Source: Streptomyces roseifaciens (lineage in GTDB: Bacteria; Actinomycetota; Actinomycetes; Streptomycetales; Streptomycetaceae). From it: 64,000 nucleotides of DNA. The notes under the pieces are model-generated. The model saw nothing but the letters and a program-made list of their open reading frames with translations. It was not told where the DNA came from and did no database searches. The translations under genes and the position numbers were made by a program. Where the stretch lies: assembly GCF_001445655.1 (NCBI RefSeq), contig NZ_LNBE01000004.1:1736001-1800000 (forward strand), read 5' to 3'. This document shows, piece by piece, positions 32,527-41,990 of this stretch (its first letter is position 1; each line of letters begins with the position of its first letter).

Positions 32527-34005
32527 TCAGCCCGCCGTACGCGTCTGCCGGAGCCGGGCCGCGGCCAGGGCGGTCAGCAGGGCGAGGGCGGTGAGGACGG
32601 CGAAGGCGACGCGGTAGGCGTCGGCGTCGGCGTGCGGGCCGCCGAGGCTGCGGGCGGCCGTGGTCTGCACGGTGGCCAGGAGGTTGACGCCGATGGCGGC
32701 GCCGAGATTGCGCAGGAGGGTGACCGTGGAGGTGTGCGCGCCCATCAGGTGGGCCGGGGCCGCGTTCTGGACGTGGACCAGGGCGGTCGAGGTCACCAGG
32801 CCCGTCCCCACGCCGATCAGCAGCTCGGCGACGGCGGCGCCGACGACCGACGTACCCGGGAAGACGGCCAGGACGGCGCTGCCGAGCGCCAGCAGGAACG
32901 CGCCGCCGATCGCGGTCGTCCGGGCGGAGTGCTGCTGCAGCAGCCGGGCGGTCAGCGCCGAGCCCACGACCCAGCCCAGGGCGCCGGGGGCGACGAGCAG
33001 GCCCGCGGTGCCGCTGCCGGTGCTGCCGGACGCGGTGAGGGCGAGCGGCAGCAGGGTCACCGACGCGTAGAGCGTCACGGCCGCGCCGATGGTGACCAGG
33101 CCCGCGTTGCGCTGGGCCGGGCGGACGGCGAAGTCCGCGGGCACCATGCCCGTACGGCCGGGGGAGCACAGTCGGCGGACGTGCGCGGCGGTGGCGGCCA
33201 CGAGCACCGCGGCGAGGGCGCCGTAGGACCACACCCGCAGGTGCAGGGTGGGGCCGACGAGCAGCAGGAGGAAGGCGGAGAGCGCGGCGGCGAAGGTGGT
33301 GAGCGCGACCGGGTCGGGGCCCTTGCCGGGGTTTTCGGAGCGGGTGCCCGGGCCGTGCTTGAGGATCATGGCGACTGCGACGGCGGCGAGGGGGACGTTC
33401 GCGGCGAACAGCCAGCGCCAGCCGACGGTGGCCTGTACCGCCGTGCCGAGCAGCGGGCCGGCGACGGCCGCGAGCCCCCAGACCGACGAGAGCAGGCCCT
33501 GCATCTTCGCCCGGCCCGCGTTGTCGAAGGCCTGGCCGATCAGTACGTACGACAGGGCGGTGACCCCGCCGGCGCCGATGCCCTGCGCGGCGCGGGCCGC
33601 GATGAGCGAGGGCATGTCCGTCACCAGCGCCACGGCCAGCGAGGAGGCGGCGAACCAGCCGAGGGCGGCGGTCATGGCCGCCCGGCTGCCCCAGCGGTCC
33701 GCGGCCAGGCCCGCGAAGGGCACGGAGAGCACGCTGGCCAGCAGGAAACCGGAGATCAGCCAGGGGTAGAGCGTCTCGTGGCCGAAGCCGTGGGCGATGG
33801 TCGGGAGGAGGGCGCCGACGACGGTGGAGTCGATGGCGGCGAGGAAGAGGGCGAGGAGGATGCTGGCGACAAGGGCCTTGGCAGGTGCCTTGGCGGGTGC
33901 CTTGGCGGGTGCCTTGGCAGAGACCGCGGGGGTTTCCGAGGGGCTTTCCGAGGGGCTTTCCGCGGGGGCGGCGGCCTGTCCCGGCCGGGCGAGCGTCTCA
34001 GACAT
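32527..34005 (-). CDS. MFS drug exporter, DHA2 (EmrB/QacA) type
   Basis: 492 residues from the ATG at 34005, with GGAGG six bases upstream and overlapping the diiron oxygenase stop by 8 nt. About 14 hydrophobic helices. Motif D1-like LAAIDSTVVGALLPTIAHGF in helix 1 and LAADRWGSRAAM (motif A) are characteristic of DHA2 proton antiporters. The N-terminal cytoplasmic tail carries a 15-bp tandem repeat giving AKAPAKAPAKAPAKA. It likely exports the product of the operon and gives self-protection. Confidence 0.9.
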   Translation of the reverse strand: MSETLARPGQAAAPAESPSESPSETPAVSAKAPAKAPAKAPAKALVASILLALFLAAIDSTVVGALLPTIAHGFGHETLYPWLISGFLLASVLSVPFAGLAADRWGSRAAMTAALGWFAASSLAVALVTDMPSLIAARAAQGIGAGGVTALSYVLIGQAFDNAGRAKMQGLLSSVWGLAAVAGPLLGTAVQATVGWRWLFAANVPLAAVAVAMILKHGPGTRSENPGKGPDPVALTTFAAALSAFLLLLVGPTLHLRVWSYGALAAVLVAATAAHVRRLCSPGRTGMVPADFAVRPAQRNAGLVTIGAAVTLYASVTLLPLALTASGSTGSGTAGLLVAPGALGWVVGSALTARLLQQHSARTTAIGGAFLLALGSAVLAVFPGTSVVGAAVAELLIGVGTGLVTSTALVHVQNAAPAHLMGAHTSTVTLLRNLGAAIGVNLLATVQTTAARSLGGPHADADAYRVAFAVLTALALLTALAAARLRQTRTAG

Positions 34006-34969
34006 GGACGGCCTCCGCATCGGTGAACTCCTTGATCAGAAGGCGGGCCTGGGGGTCGAGGCCGTCGTCGACGGAGCGGTACACGCCGTCCTCGCCGTGG
34101 GAGTGCGCGGCGAACATCTGCGTGAGCTGCATCTGGATCTCGTGGGCGACGTTGCCCGCGGTGTAGTCGAAGCCGAACTCGCCGATGACGGAGGCCGAGA
34201 AGCGCGCGGCCAGTTCGCGGTTGTAGTCCTCGGTCGCGTCCAGGAGCTCGCGCATCGCGGCCTTGTCGGCGTCGGAGAAGCCGGGGATCACCACGTTCAT
34301 CACCAGGTGGTCGACCTTGATGTGGCGGGCCTCGTCCAGGCCGTGCTTGTACAGCAGGTCCGTGAAGAAGCGGGCGTGCTGCGGGTCCATCAGCTCGGTG
34401 CGCCGCTCGAAGACGGTGATCACCGACTCGCCGACGTACGCCGAGCAGCACAGGGCCGCCAGCTTCACCCAGGGCGACTGCGGGCCCTGGTAGAGGGCGA
34501 AGCGCTCGGCGAAGAGGTTGTCGCCCAGCTTGAGGTCGTGGCCGGAGAGGGTGCGGACGTAGCGGTAGAAGGTGTTGGCGTGCTGGGTCTCCTCGGCGGC
34601 GAAGCAGGACAGCGCGTAGTGGAGGTCGTCGCCGCGGTTCAGCGGGGAGTCGTCGGCCTGCAGCTCGGCGAGGACGAGGGCCATCACCGCGGCTACGTGC
34701 CGCTCGATCTCGGCCAACTGGGCGAGCTCCTTGGTGAGGTAGGCGATCGAGGCCTCCTCGTGGCCGGGCTCCTCGAAGCAGAGCCGGGAGAGGAAGGCCA
34801 GCTCCTCGGGGGTGCGGGCGAGGGACCAGTCGAAGGCGCCGGGGTGGAAGGTGTTGGTGTGGGCGTCGGCGGCGATGGCGGCGAAGTCCGCGTCGGCGGA
34901 GGCGTCGGCGGAAGGGCCGGCGGGAGCGACGACAGGAGCAACGGCGGGGGCGGCGATGGCGGTGGTCAC
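33998..34969 (-). CDS. Diiron (AurF-like / ferritin-like) oxygenase
   Basis: 323 residues, long helices with the paired diiron ligands: LCFEEPGHEEASIAYL, FAAEETQHANTFYRYV and LDEARHIKVDHLVMNV (ExxH motifs). This spacing fits non-haem diiron oxygenases such as the AurF group, which oxidise amines to hydroxylamine or nitro groups; other ferritin-like oxidases hydroxylate carbon. A 35-residue Ala/Pro N-terminal tail is low complexity. The gene overlaps its neighbours on both sides by a few bases, so it is coupled to the darcynin-like and exporter genes. It is the likely key tailoring enzyme of the island. Confidence 0.8.
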   Translation of the reverse strand: MTTAIAAPAVAPVVAPAGPSADASADADFAAIAADAHTNTFHPGAFDWSLARTPEELAFLSRLCFEEPGHEEASIAYLTKELAQLAEIERHVAAVMALVLAELQADDSPLNRGDDLHYALSCFAAEETQHANTFYRYVRTLSGHDLKLGDNLFAERFALYQGPQSPWVKLAALCCSAYVGESVITVFERRTELMDPQHARFFTDLLYKHGLDEARHIKVDHLVMNVVIPGFSDADKAAMRELLDATEDYNRELAARFSASVIGEFGFDYTAGNVAHEIQMQLTQMFAAHSHGEDGVYRSVDDGLDPQARLLIKEFTDAEAVHV

Positions 34970-35373
34970 TTCTGGATCTCCTCGGCGGTCGTGGCGGACT
35001 TTGCAGGCTCTGTGGGCTCTGCGTGCTCTGCGGTCGTGGCGGACTCTGCGACGGACTCCTCGTAGCTGCGGTAGCCGTCCTCGATGCCGATCTTGATGTC
35101 GGTGAAGGCGAGGTACTGACGGCCGATCAGCGGGGTGTCGCGGAGCTCCTCGATCAGGTGGTAGTACGCCCGGAGGTCCGTGGTCTCCAGCAGGGCGAAG
35201 TCGGTGTGCTGCGCGTGGAAGGCCTCGGCGTCGAAGAAGCGGGCCGAGACGCGGTCGGCGTACTTGGCGAACACCGGCTGGATGTACTGCTCCTCCATGG
35301 CGTTCCGCTCGTCGCGGGTGAGGTCGAGCCAGGCGGGGCTGAAGGCGTAGCTGAGGACGATGGTGTAGCGCAT
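34966..35373 (-). CDS. Darcynin-like protein
   Basis: 135 residues. MRYTIVLSYAFSPAWLDLTR, VFAKYADRVSARFFDAEAFH and DLRAYYHLIEELRDTPLIGR fit the small darcynin family (alpha-beta, dimeric ferredoxin-like; role unknown), usually beside biosynthetic oxygenases. The C-terminal 30 residues are a low-complexity repeat (ATTAEHAEPTEPAKSATTAE) absent from the domain proper. ATGA overlap with the diiron oxygenase gene. It may act as an accessory or cyclase-like partner of the oxygenase. Confidence 0.7.
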   Translation of the reverse strand: MRYTIVLSYAFSPAWLDLTRDERNAMEEQYIQPVFAKYADRVSARFFDAEAFHAQHTDFALLETTDLRAYYHLIEELRDTPLIGRQYLAFTDIKIGIEDGYRSYEESVAESATTAEHAEPTEPAKSATTAEEIQK

Positions 35374-35515
35374 GAGGTCTGGGGCCCTTTCGGACGATCG
35401 GGGACCTGGGATCTGGGATCTGGGATCGGAGATCGGGGTGAGGGGCGGGCCGGGGCCGGGGACGGGCGTCTTCCGCCCGGCCCCGGGCGGCTGCGCAGGC
35501 CGGCAGCCAGGCCGG
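35374..35515. other. Spacer with short tandem repeat
   Basis: Contains GGGATCT-type 9-bp units (about 35400-35440) and a palindromic GGCCGG-rich stretch. It separates the TauD-like gene from the darcynin-like gene; no gene seen. Confidence 0.5.
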
Positions 35516-36430
35516 TCAGCGGCTGCGCAGCTCCGCGGCCAGGTAGCTCTGGGCGTTGTAGATCGTCCGCTCGGGGTCCTCGATGGGTCGGCGGCCGTGC
35601 ATCACCCGGGTGTTGTCCACGAGGGCCACGTCGCCGTCCTGCCAGACGATCTCCTCGGTCATCTCCGCGGTCACCCGCTCGGTCTCCTCGACGAGCTCCG
35701 CGTCGAAGGGCGTGCCGTCGGCGAAGGTGATGCGCGGCGGCTCGTAGTTGTTGGAGGGGCCCAGGATGCTGTTGGCGAAGGCGAGCCGGTCGCCGAAGAG
35801 GGTCGGGTGCGCGGCGGGGATGTGGAAGTCGTAGCGGATCGCGCCGTCGTCGAGGAGCTCGATGACCGTACGGCCCTGGCCCTGCGCGAGGGCGCGCATG
35901 TCGTCCACGGTGATGTCCTCGGGGGCCTTCGTGCCGCCGGAGTGGTGGCTGACGAAGCCCTTCCAGCGGGACTCCTCGACGCGGCGGCTGTAGAGGATGT
36001 CCTGCGAGAGGTAGGCGGCACGGGTCCGCTCGCCGAAGGCGTCCCAGACGCGGTAGCCGTCGCAGACCGTGGTCTGGGAGCCGCTGGACGCGGCCTTCTC
36101 CGACAGGAACCAGGTCAGGTCCGGCGCGAACGGGCTGTTGCCGTTCTCGGTGTGCAGGCCCACGGAGTCGTAGCCGGCGTCGACCTTCTGGGCGACGTCG
36201 CCGCCGTGGAAGGAGCGGGCCGGGTCGAGCGTCACCCGGTCGGAGTGGTGCTTCACGAAGAGGGAGAAGTCCTCCAGGGACGGCGCGAAGCCGCGCAGCA
36301 GCAGGAACCCGGCCTCCGCGAGCTCGGCGACGACCTCCCGGGGGCGCAGCTCGGACAGCGCGGCGCCGTCCTCGGCGGTGATCAGGCGACCCTGGCCGGT
36401 GCCGAACGGGGCGATGGTGGCGGCGAACAT
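35516..36430 (-). CDS. TauD/TfdA-like 2OG-Fe(II) dioxygenase
   Basis: 304 residues; ATG at 36430, five bases after the AMP-ligase stop. Iron site: LHTENGNSPFAPDL (His-x-Glu) and the distal His in VDNTRVMHGRRPI, with the following Arg pair binding 2OG. The region ERTIYNAQSYLAAELRSR closes the fold. The HxE variant is typical of clavaminate-synthase-like enzymes that hydroxylate, desaturate or cleave amino-acid-derived substrates. Operon context with an AMP ligase suggests the substrate may be activated or carrier-bound, but no carrier protein gene is visible. Confidence 0.88.
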   Translation of the reverse strand: MFAATIAPFGTGQGRLITAEDGAALSELRPREVVAELAEAGFLLLRGFAPSLEDFSLFVKHHSDRVTLDPARSFHGGDVAQKVDAGYDSVGLHTENGNSPFAPDLTWFLSEKAASSGSQTTVCDGYRVWDAFGERTRAAYLSQDILYSRRVEESRWKGFVSHHSGGTKAPEDITVDDMRALAQGQGRTVIELLDDGAIRYDFHIPAAHPTLFGDRLAFANSILGPSNNYEPPRITFADGTPFDAELVEETERVTAEMTEEIVWQDGDVALVDNTRVMHGRRPIEDPERTIYNAQSYLAAELRSR

Positions 36431-36435
36431 GGCGA

Positions 36436-38169
36436 TCAGGCTCCAGTCGGGGTGAGAGTGAGGGTGCGGGCCAGGGGCAGGGTGCGGGAGGGGCGCGGGA
36501 AGCGGCCGGCCGCTGCGGCCTCGGCGATCTCGCGGCGGCGGGGGCGCCCGGTGACGGTGAAGTACGCGAGGTAGGCGTCCTCGGTGCCCTCCAGCGTGTG
36601 GACGACGGCGACGCGCTCGACCGCGGACAGCTCGCGCAGCCCGAACTCCTCGATGTCGCGGCGCGCCTGCCCGGCGTCGGCGCCCGGCGGGATCAGGAAC
36701 AGGCCGTGCAGGGACTCCAGGCCGTCGCCGAAGACGGCGCAGGCGCGGATGCCGGGCAGCGAGCGGTAGCGCGCCTCCACCCACTCCGGGGCGATGTTGC
36801 GGCCCGCCGCGGTGATGATGATGTTCTTCTTGCGGCCGACGATGCTGATGTAGCCGTCGGCGTCGATCTCGGCGAGGTCCCCGGTGTGCAGCCAGCCGTC
36901 CGGGTCGAGCTCGCAACTGGACGGGTCCTGCCGCGAGTAGCCCGCGAAGAGCGACTCGCCGGTGATCAGCAGCTCGCCGTCCGCCGCCAGCTTCGTCCGT
37001 ACGTGGGGCAGGGCGCGGCCGACAGTGCCGACCTTGCGGGCGCCGGGCGCGTTCCAGCTCACCACGGAGCTGTTCTCGCTCAGGCCATAGCCCTCGTGGA
37101 CCGGTACGCCGCCGGCGTCGAGGCGGGCCAGCACGCCCGGGTCGACGGGGGCGCCGCCGCAGCACACCAGCGGGACGCGCGGCGTGCCGAAGACGGGTGC
37201 CACGCCGTCCCGTTCGATCTCCGCGGCCAGCACTTCGGCCAGCGCCGGGGTGACGACCAGGGCGGAGGCCCGGGCCCGTGCCACGTACGGCAGGACGCGC
37301 TGCGCCGCGGAGGCGGAGGTTCCCACCAGCGGGGCGTCCTCGGGGAGGAGCATCACGGTGCCGCCGTCCAGGATCACCATGTACAGGGCGGTGACCTGCT
37401 CGATGAGGAGGCTGAACGGGACCAGGGAGAGGTAGCGGGCGTACGCGCCGGGCGGCATGACCGCGCGCAGGGAGCTCAGCAGGGCGTCGAGGCCGGCGGT
37501 GCGGATGCACACGCCCTTCGGCTTCGAGGTCGTCCCCGAGGTGTGGATGATCTTTCCGATGCGGTCGTCGGCGATGCGGTCGCCGGACGTGCGGTCGTCG
37601 GCGACGCGGCCCCCGGCAGTGAGGTCGTCGGAGGTGCGGTCGTCGGCGGTGCGGCCCTCGGCAGCGCGGTCGTCGGCGGTGTCCGGGCCGAACAGCGGGG
37701 GCACCGCGTCGTACGGGTCGACCAGCAGGTCGTCGACGTCGACGCGCAGCACGGGACAGCGGGCGGGCAGCACGGCTTCCCGTCCCCACTCGGCCAGGCG
37801 CCGCTCGCCGGGCCCGTCGACCAGGCACACGTCCGCGTCGCACAGCAGCGAGGCGGCCTGGTCCGCGGAGAACGCCAGGGGCACGGGGACCTCGATGCGC
37901 CCGCTGCCCAGCAGGGCCAGGTCGGCGACGACGAAGTCGGGCGAGTTGCCCATGACGACGGCGACCTTGGTGGGAGCGCCGCCCTCGGTGACCCTGCCGA
38001 GGCGGGAGGCGAGACCGGCAGCCGCATGCAGGATCTGGCGGTACGAGTAGGAGGAGCGGGCGCCGGTGCTGTGACCGGATTCGTCGTCCCCGGCTCCGTC
38101 GGCGAACACCTCGACGAATACATCGTCACTGGAAATCCGCTGCCGCAAGGCATTCTCAACGAGCCGCAT
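36436..38169 (-). CDS. AMP-dependent acyl/amino-acid ligase
   Basis: 577 residues. ANL-superfamily motifs: HTSGTTSKPKGV (209-220), HEGYGLSENSSVVSW (A5), GWLHTGDLAEIDADGYISIV (A7/A8), and GRKKNIIITAAGRNIAPEWV with the hinge and the catalytic region. The N-terminal domain carries a 41-residue insert at about 164-204 made of degenerate ADDRT/ADDRI repeats, directly before the P-loop, from a 15-18 bp tandem DNA repeat. It adenylates a carboxylate and forms a CoA thioester or amide. Its ATG overlaps the hemolysin-family gene by 14 nt. Likely the entry step of the pathway. Confidence 0.9.
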   Translation of the reverse strand: MRLVENALRQRISSDDVFVEVFADGAGDDESGHSTGARSSYSYRQILHAAAGLASRLGRVTEGGAPTKVAVVMGNSPDFVVADLALLGSGRIEVPVPLAFSADQAASLLCDADVCLVDGPGERRLAEWGREAVLPARCPVLRVDVDDLLVDPYDAVPPLFGPDTADDRAAEGRTADDRTSDDLTAGGRVADDRTSGDRIADDRIGKIIHTSGTTSKPKGVCIRTAGLDALLSSLRAVMPPGAYARYLSLVPFSLLIEQVTALYMVILDGGTVMLLPEDAPLVGTSASAAQRVLPYVARARASALVVTPALAEVLAAEIERDGVAPVFGTPRVPLVCCGGAPVDPGVLARLDAGGVPVHEGYGLSENSSVVSWNAPGARKVGTVGRALPHVRTKLAADGELLITGESLFAGYSRQDPSSCELDPDGWLHTGDLAEIDADGYISIVGRKKNIIITAAGRNIAPEWVEARYRSLPGIRACAVFGDGLESLHGLFLIPPGADAGQARRDIEEFGLRELSAVERVAVVHTLEGTEDAYLAYFTVTGRPRRREIAEAAAAGRFPRPSRTLPLARTLTLTPTGA

Positions 38170-38803
38170 GAGCCAGCTCCTTTCCGTTCCGCTCGCCGCG
38201 CAGGGCCACCTGCAGATTGGTGAAGTTGTACTTTCCGGTGGTCTGCGAGAAGAGGTGGGAAATTCCCTCCAGGCGGATCACGCCGACCATGGGCCGGTGG
38301 TCGTAGTACGTCCCCCAGCGCTGTCGCTCGAATTCCGTGAGCCGGTCCGCGGAGGATTCCGCGAGCGGCTGGAATTCAATGCCGACCCGGTCCAGCGTCT
38401 GCGCGAGCTCGGTGGTGACCGTGCACATCAGGAAGCGCATCCCGTGGCACCAGGAGAGGATCGGCAGCAGCCGGACCAGCTCCAGGCCCGCCCCGCCGCC
38501 CCCGGCCAGCGAGCCGACCTCGACGAGGTCCTCGCGGTCACAGGCCTCGCCGGTGGCCGCCCCGACGACCTCGTCGACCGGCCGGTCCAGATAGCGCTCC
38601 GAAAAGAATCCGCGGTCGGAATTGAAGGTCAGGCCTCCGCAGGCGATGATGCGCCCGCCCCGTCCTTCCTGTTTCCGGGCGATGACGAAACAATCCGGAT
38701 CGGGCAGGATGTCCGCCCCGTAGGCCCGCTCGTACCGGGCGCGGACGAAATCGCTGGCCGCGCTCCAGTCCTGACTCAGTCGCGCCGCGACAGAGATATG
38801 CAT
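38156..38803 (-). CDS. Thermostable-hemolysin family protein (GNAT-like)
   Basis: 215 residues. VRARYERAYGADILPDPDCF, GRIIACGGLTFNSDRGFFSE, VEVGSLAGGGGAGLELVRLL and WCHGMRFLMCTVTTELAQTL match the thermostable hemolysin family, which has an N-acetyltransferase-like fold. Despite the name, these genes occur beside AMP ligases and oxygenases and probably encode acyltransferases. It is the first gene of the minus-strand operon; its promoter lies in the 530-bp region shared with ask. An acyl-AMP or acyl-CoA made by the downstream ligase could be its donor. Confidence 0.82.
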   Translation of the reverse strand: MHISVAARLSQDWSAASDFVRARYERAYGADILPDPDCFVIARKQEGRGGRIIACGGLTFNSDRGFFSERYLDRPVDEVVGAATGEACDREDLVEVGSLAGGGGAGLELVRLLPILSWCHGMRFLMCTVTTELAQTLDRVGIEFQPLAESSADRLTEFERQRWGTYYDHRPMVGVIRLEGISHLFSQTTGKYNFTNLQVALRGERNGKELAHAAR

Positions 38804-39334
38804 GACTGACTTCCCCCAAAAAATCTTTCACAGGCCCGCCCTCGGATCCCCCGACCGGAGGCTTTTCCCCCGGGGCCTGCTGACACGGAAAACATTGCCG
38901 GACGGGAGAGGCCCATGGGGCGCAAAATGCCGCCGGGAAAGCGACAGGGGGGTGGCGTCTTCGCGACACGACGTACGCCACCGCGCCACGGGGGCTGGAA
39001 GGCCGCCACCGGGGCGGCCGAGTCACGTCGGCCGGGGCCGGCCGAGTCACGCCAGCCGGAGCCGGTCGAGACCGGCGGAGTCACCGCGGCCGAGACCGGC
39101 GGAGCCACCCGCGCCGGGGCCGGCGCGCATCGCCGCGCGGACCCCCGTATGGTGCAGCTCACAAAGTGAGTGGCTCGGGCCGCAGAGGGAAGAAGCGACC
39201 GCGGGCGGTCCGACGGAGCACCGTCCGCGATCACGGCGCGGTCGACACGTCTCACCATGCGATATCGGCATGGCTGATTCCGACCGCTCGTTAGACTGAG
39301 CCGACCGCATTACACAGAGCTGCGAGGAGCGCAC
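38804..39334. other. Divergent intergenic region, right edge of island
   Basis: About 530 bp between the hemolysin-family operon and ask. Both promoters must lie here. It contains GTCGGCCGGGGCCGGC-type degenerate repeats at 39010-39130 and no convincing gene. Confidence 0.6.
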
Positions 39335-40606
39335 GTGGGCCTTGTCGTGCAGAAGTACGGAGGCTCCTCCGTTGCCGATGCCGAAGGCATCAAGCGGGTT
39401 GCCAAGCGAATCGTGGAAGCCAAGAAGAACGGCCACCAGGTGGTCGTCGTGGTTTCCGCGATGGGTGACACGACGGACGAGTTGATCGATCTCGCCGAGC
39501 AGGTTTCGCCGATGCCTGCCGGTCGTGAGTTCGACATGCTGCTGACCGCCGGAGAGCGGATCTCCATGGCGCTGCTGGCGATGGCGATCAAAAACCTCGG
39601 CCACGAGGCGCAGTCCTTCACGGGCAGCCAGGCCGGTGTCATCACGGACGCGGTCCACGGCAAGGCGCGCATCATCGACGTCACGCCGGGCCGCATCCAG
39701 CAGTCCGTGGACTCCGGCAACATCGCGATCGTGGCCGGCTTCCAGGGCGTGTCCCAGGACAGCAAGGACATCACGACCCTGGGCCGCGGCGGCTCGGACA
39801 CCACCGCCGTCGCCCTGGCCGCCGCGCTGAACGCCGAGGTCTGCGAGATCTACACCGATGTCGACGGGGTCTTCACGGCCGACCCGCGGGTGGTGAAGAA
39901 GGCCCGCAAGATCGACTGGATCTCGTTCGAGGACATGCTGGAGCTCGCGAGCTCCGGTTCCAAGGTGCTGCTGCACCGCTGCGTCGAGTACGCACGCCGT
40001 TACAACATCCCGATCCACGTGCGCTCGTCCTTCTCGGGGCTCCAGGGCACCTGGGTCAGCAACGAACCGCAAGGGGACCAGCCGATGGAGCAGGCGATCA
40101 TCTCGGGCGTCGCGCACGACACCTCCGAGGCCAAGGTCACGGTCGTCGGTGTGCCGGACAAGCCGGGTGAGGCCGCGACGATCTTCCGGGCGATTGCGGA
40201 CGCCGAGATCAACATCGACATGGTCGTGCAGAACGTCTCCGCGGCGTCCACCGGCCTGACCGACATCTCCTTCACCCTCCCGAAGACCGAGGGCCGCAAG
40301 GCCGTCGAGGCGCTGGAGCGGACGAAGGAGCGCGTGGGCTTCGACTCGCTGCGCTACGACGACCAGATCGCGAAGATCTCGCTGGTCGGCGCCGGGATGA
40401 AGACCAACCCGGGCGTCACGGCGACGTTCTTCGAGGCGCTGTCGAACGCCGGCGTGAACATCGAGCTGATCTCGACCTCCGAGATCCGCATCTCGGTCGT
40501 CACCCGCGCCGACGATGTGAACGAGGCCGTCCGGGCGGTGCACTCCGCCTTCGGCCTGGACAGCGAGAACGACGAGGCCGTCGTTTACGGAGGCACCGGG
40601 CGATGA
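39335..40606 (+). CDS. ask: Aspartate kinase
   Basis: 423 residues; GTG start after GAGGAG. Catalytic domain: [20 protein letters not shown] (Lys and GGS), [30 protein letters not shown]. Two C-terminal ACT domains (from about 265: [20 protein letters not shown], and [20 protein letters not shown]) mediate Lys/Thr feedback. It phosphorylates aspartate in the pathway to Lys, Thr, Met and diaminopimelate. Coupled to asd (ATGA). As in other actinobacteria an internal start may give a separate beta subunit of the ACT part; that is not tested here. Confidence 0.96.
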   Translation: MGLVVQKYGGSSVADAEGIKRVAKRIVEAKKNGHQVVVVVSAMGDTTDELIDLAEQVSPMPAGREFDMLLTAGERISMALLAMAIKNLGHEAQSFTGSQAGVITDAVHGKARIIDVTPGRIQQSVDSGNIAIVAGFQGVSQDSKDITTLGRGGSDTTAVALAAALNAEVCEIYTDVDGVFTADPRVVKKARKIDWISFEDMLELASSGSKVLLHRCVEYARRYNIPIHVRSSFSGLQGTWVSNEPQGDQPMEQAIISGVAHDTSEAKVTVVGVPDKPGEAATIFRAIADAEINIDMVVQNVSAASTGLTDISFTLPKTEGRKAVEALERTKERVGFDSLRYDDQIAKISLVGAGMKTNPGVTATFFEALSNAGVNIELISTSEIRISVVTRADDVNEAVRAVHSAFGLDSENDEAVVYGGTGR

Positions 40607-41709
40607 CCGCCGGCCCCGCGGCCCGTACCGCCACCCGCCCGGGTGCCGGTACGGGCCGTAAGCCGGTGCTCGCCGTCATCGGCGCCACCGGCGCCGTCGG
40701 CACGGTCCTGCTGGAGATCCTTTCGCAGCGTGCGGACGTGTGGGGCGAGATCCGTCTCGTCGCCTCCCCGCGCTCGGCCGGGCGCCGCCTGACCGTGCGC
40801 GGCGAGGAGACCGAGGTCGTCGCGCTGAGCGAAGAGGTCTTCGACGGCGTCGACGTCGCCATGTTCGACGTGCCGGACGAGGTCTCCGCCCGGTGGGCGC
40901 CGATCGCGGCGGCCAAGGGCACGGTCGTCGTCGACAACTCCGCCGCCTTCCGGATGGATCCGGACGTGCCGCTGGTGGTGCCCGAGGTGAACGCGCACGC
41001 GGCGCGGGTGCGCCCGCGCGGCATCGTCGCCACGCCCAACTGCACCACGCTGTCGATGATCGTCGCGGTGGCCGCGCTGCACGCCGAGTTCGGGCTCGGC
41101 GAGCTGGTCGTCTCCTCGTACCAGGCGGCTTCCGGGGCGGGCAAGGCGGGCGTGGACACGCTGCGGGCGCAGCTGGCCGCGGTGGCCGGCTCCTCCCTCG
41201 GGACGCAGCCCGGCGACGTGCGCCGGGCGGTCGGCGACGCGCTGGGCCCCTTCCCGGCCCCCCTCGCGCTGAACGTGGTGCCGTGGGCCGGCTCGCTGCG
41301 GGAGGACGGCTGGTCCTCCGAGGAGCTGAAGATCCGCGACGAGTCCCGCAAGATCCTGGGACTGCCGGGCCTGCGGGTGGCGGCGACGTGCGTACGGGTC
41401 CCCGTGATCACCACGCACTCGCTGGCCGTGCACGCACGCTTCGAGAACGAGGTCACGGTCGGGCAGGCGCACGAGATCCTGGCGAGCGCGCCCGGGGTCG
41501 TGCTGGTGGACGACCCGGCCGAGGGGGAGTTCCCCACGCCCGCCGACGCGGTGGGCACGGACCCGACCTGGGTGGGGCGGGTGCGCCGGTCGATGGACGA
41601 CCCGAAGGCGCTCGACTTCTTCGTATGCGGTGACAATCTGCGCAAGGGGGCGGCGTTGAACACGGCTCAGGTCGCCGAATGCGTGGCGGCGGAGCTGAGT
41701 ACTCCCTAA
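40603..41709 (+). CDS. asd: Aspartate-semialdehyde dehydrogenase
   Basis: 368 residues. NADP-binding [14 protein letters not shown] after an about 25-residue Ala/Gly-rich N-terminus, active-site Cys in [17 protein letters not shown], the loop [15 protein letters not shown], and the substrate Arg/His region [16 protein letters not shown]. It reduces aspartyl phosphate made by Ask. ATGA overlap with ask means stoichiometric expression. Length and motifs are typical. Confidence 0.96.
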   Translation: MTAGPAARTATRPGAGTGRKPVLAVIGATGAVGTVLLEILSQRADVWGEIRLVASPRSAGRRLTVRGEETEVVALSEEVFDGVDVAMFDVPDEVSARWAPIAAAKGTVVVDNSAAFRMDPDVPLVVPEVNAHAARVRPRGIVATPNCTTLSMIVAVAALHAEFGLGELVVSSYQAASGAGKAGVDTLRAQLAAVAGSSLGTQPGDVRRAVGDALGPFPAPLALNVVPWAGSLREDGWSSEELKIRDESRKILGLPGLRVAATCVRVPVITTHSLAVHARFENEVTVGQAHEILASAPGVVLVDDPAEGEFPTPADAVGTDPTWVGRVRRSMDDPKALDFFVCGDNLRKGAALNTAQVAECVAAELSTP

Positions 41710-41990
41710 TCTGGAGAACTGGTGAAGGTCTTGAAGGTTCTGTGATCAAGTCGTTGGTCCAGACCTCTTGAACTGGGCAGATGAAGTGTTCGACGATGCG
41801 CTCCCCGCCCACTGCAACCGCCGGCGGCCGGGGGGCGTCTTTGCTGCCGTCTCTCAGGGCGGCAACAGAACCGGGGCATTGAGGAAGAGCTGGTACGCAT
41901 GAGGGCATATGACGCATCGTCACGCGGCGCATCGTCAGACGCGGCGCCTCGCGTGTACAACCCTGACGGGGGGAAGCGTGTCCAACAGGC
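41710..41990. other. Intergenic, sigma-factor promoter region
   Basis: 280 bp between asd and the sigma-factor gene. Slightly AT-richer; open frames have no start signals. No RNA or repeat seen. Confidence 0.5.
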
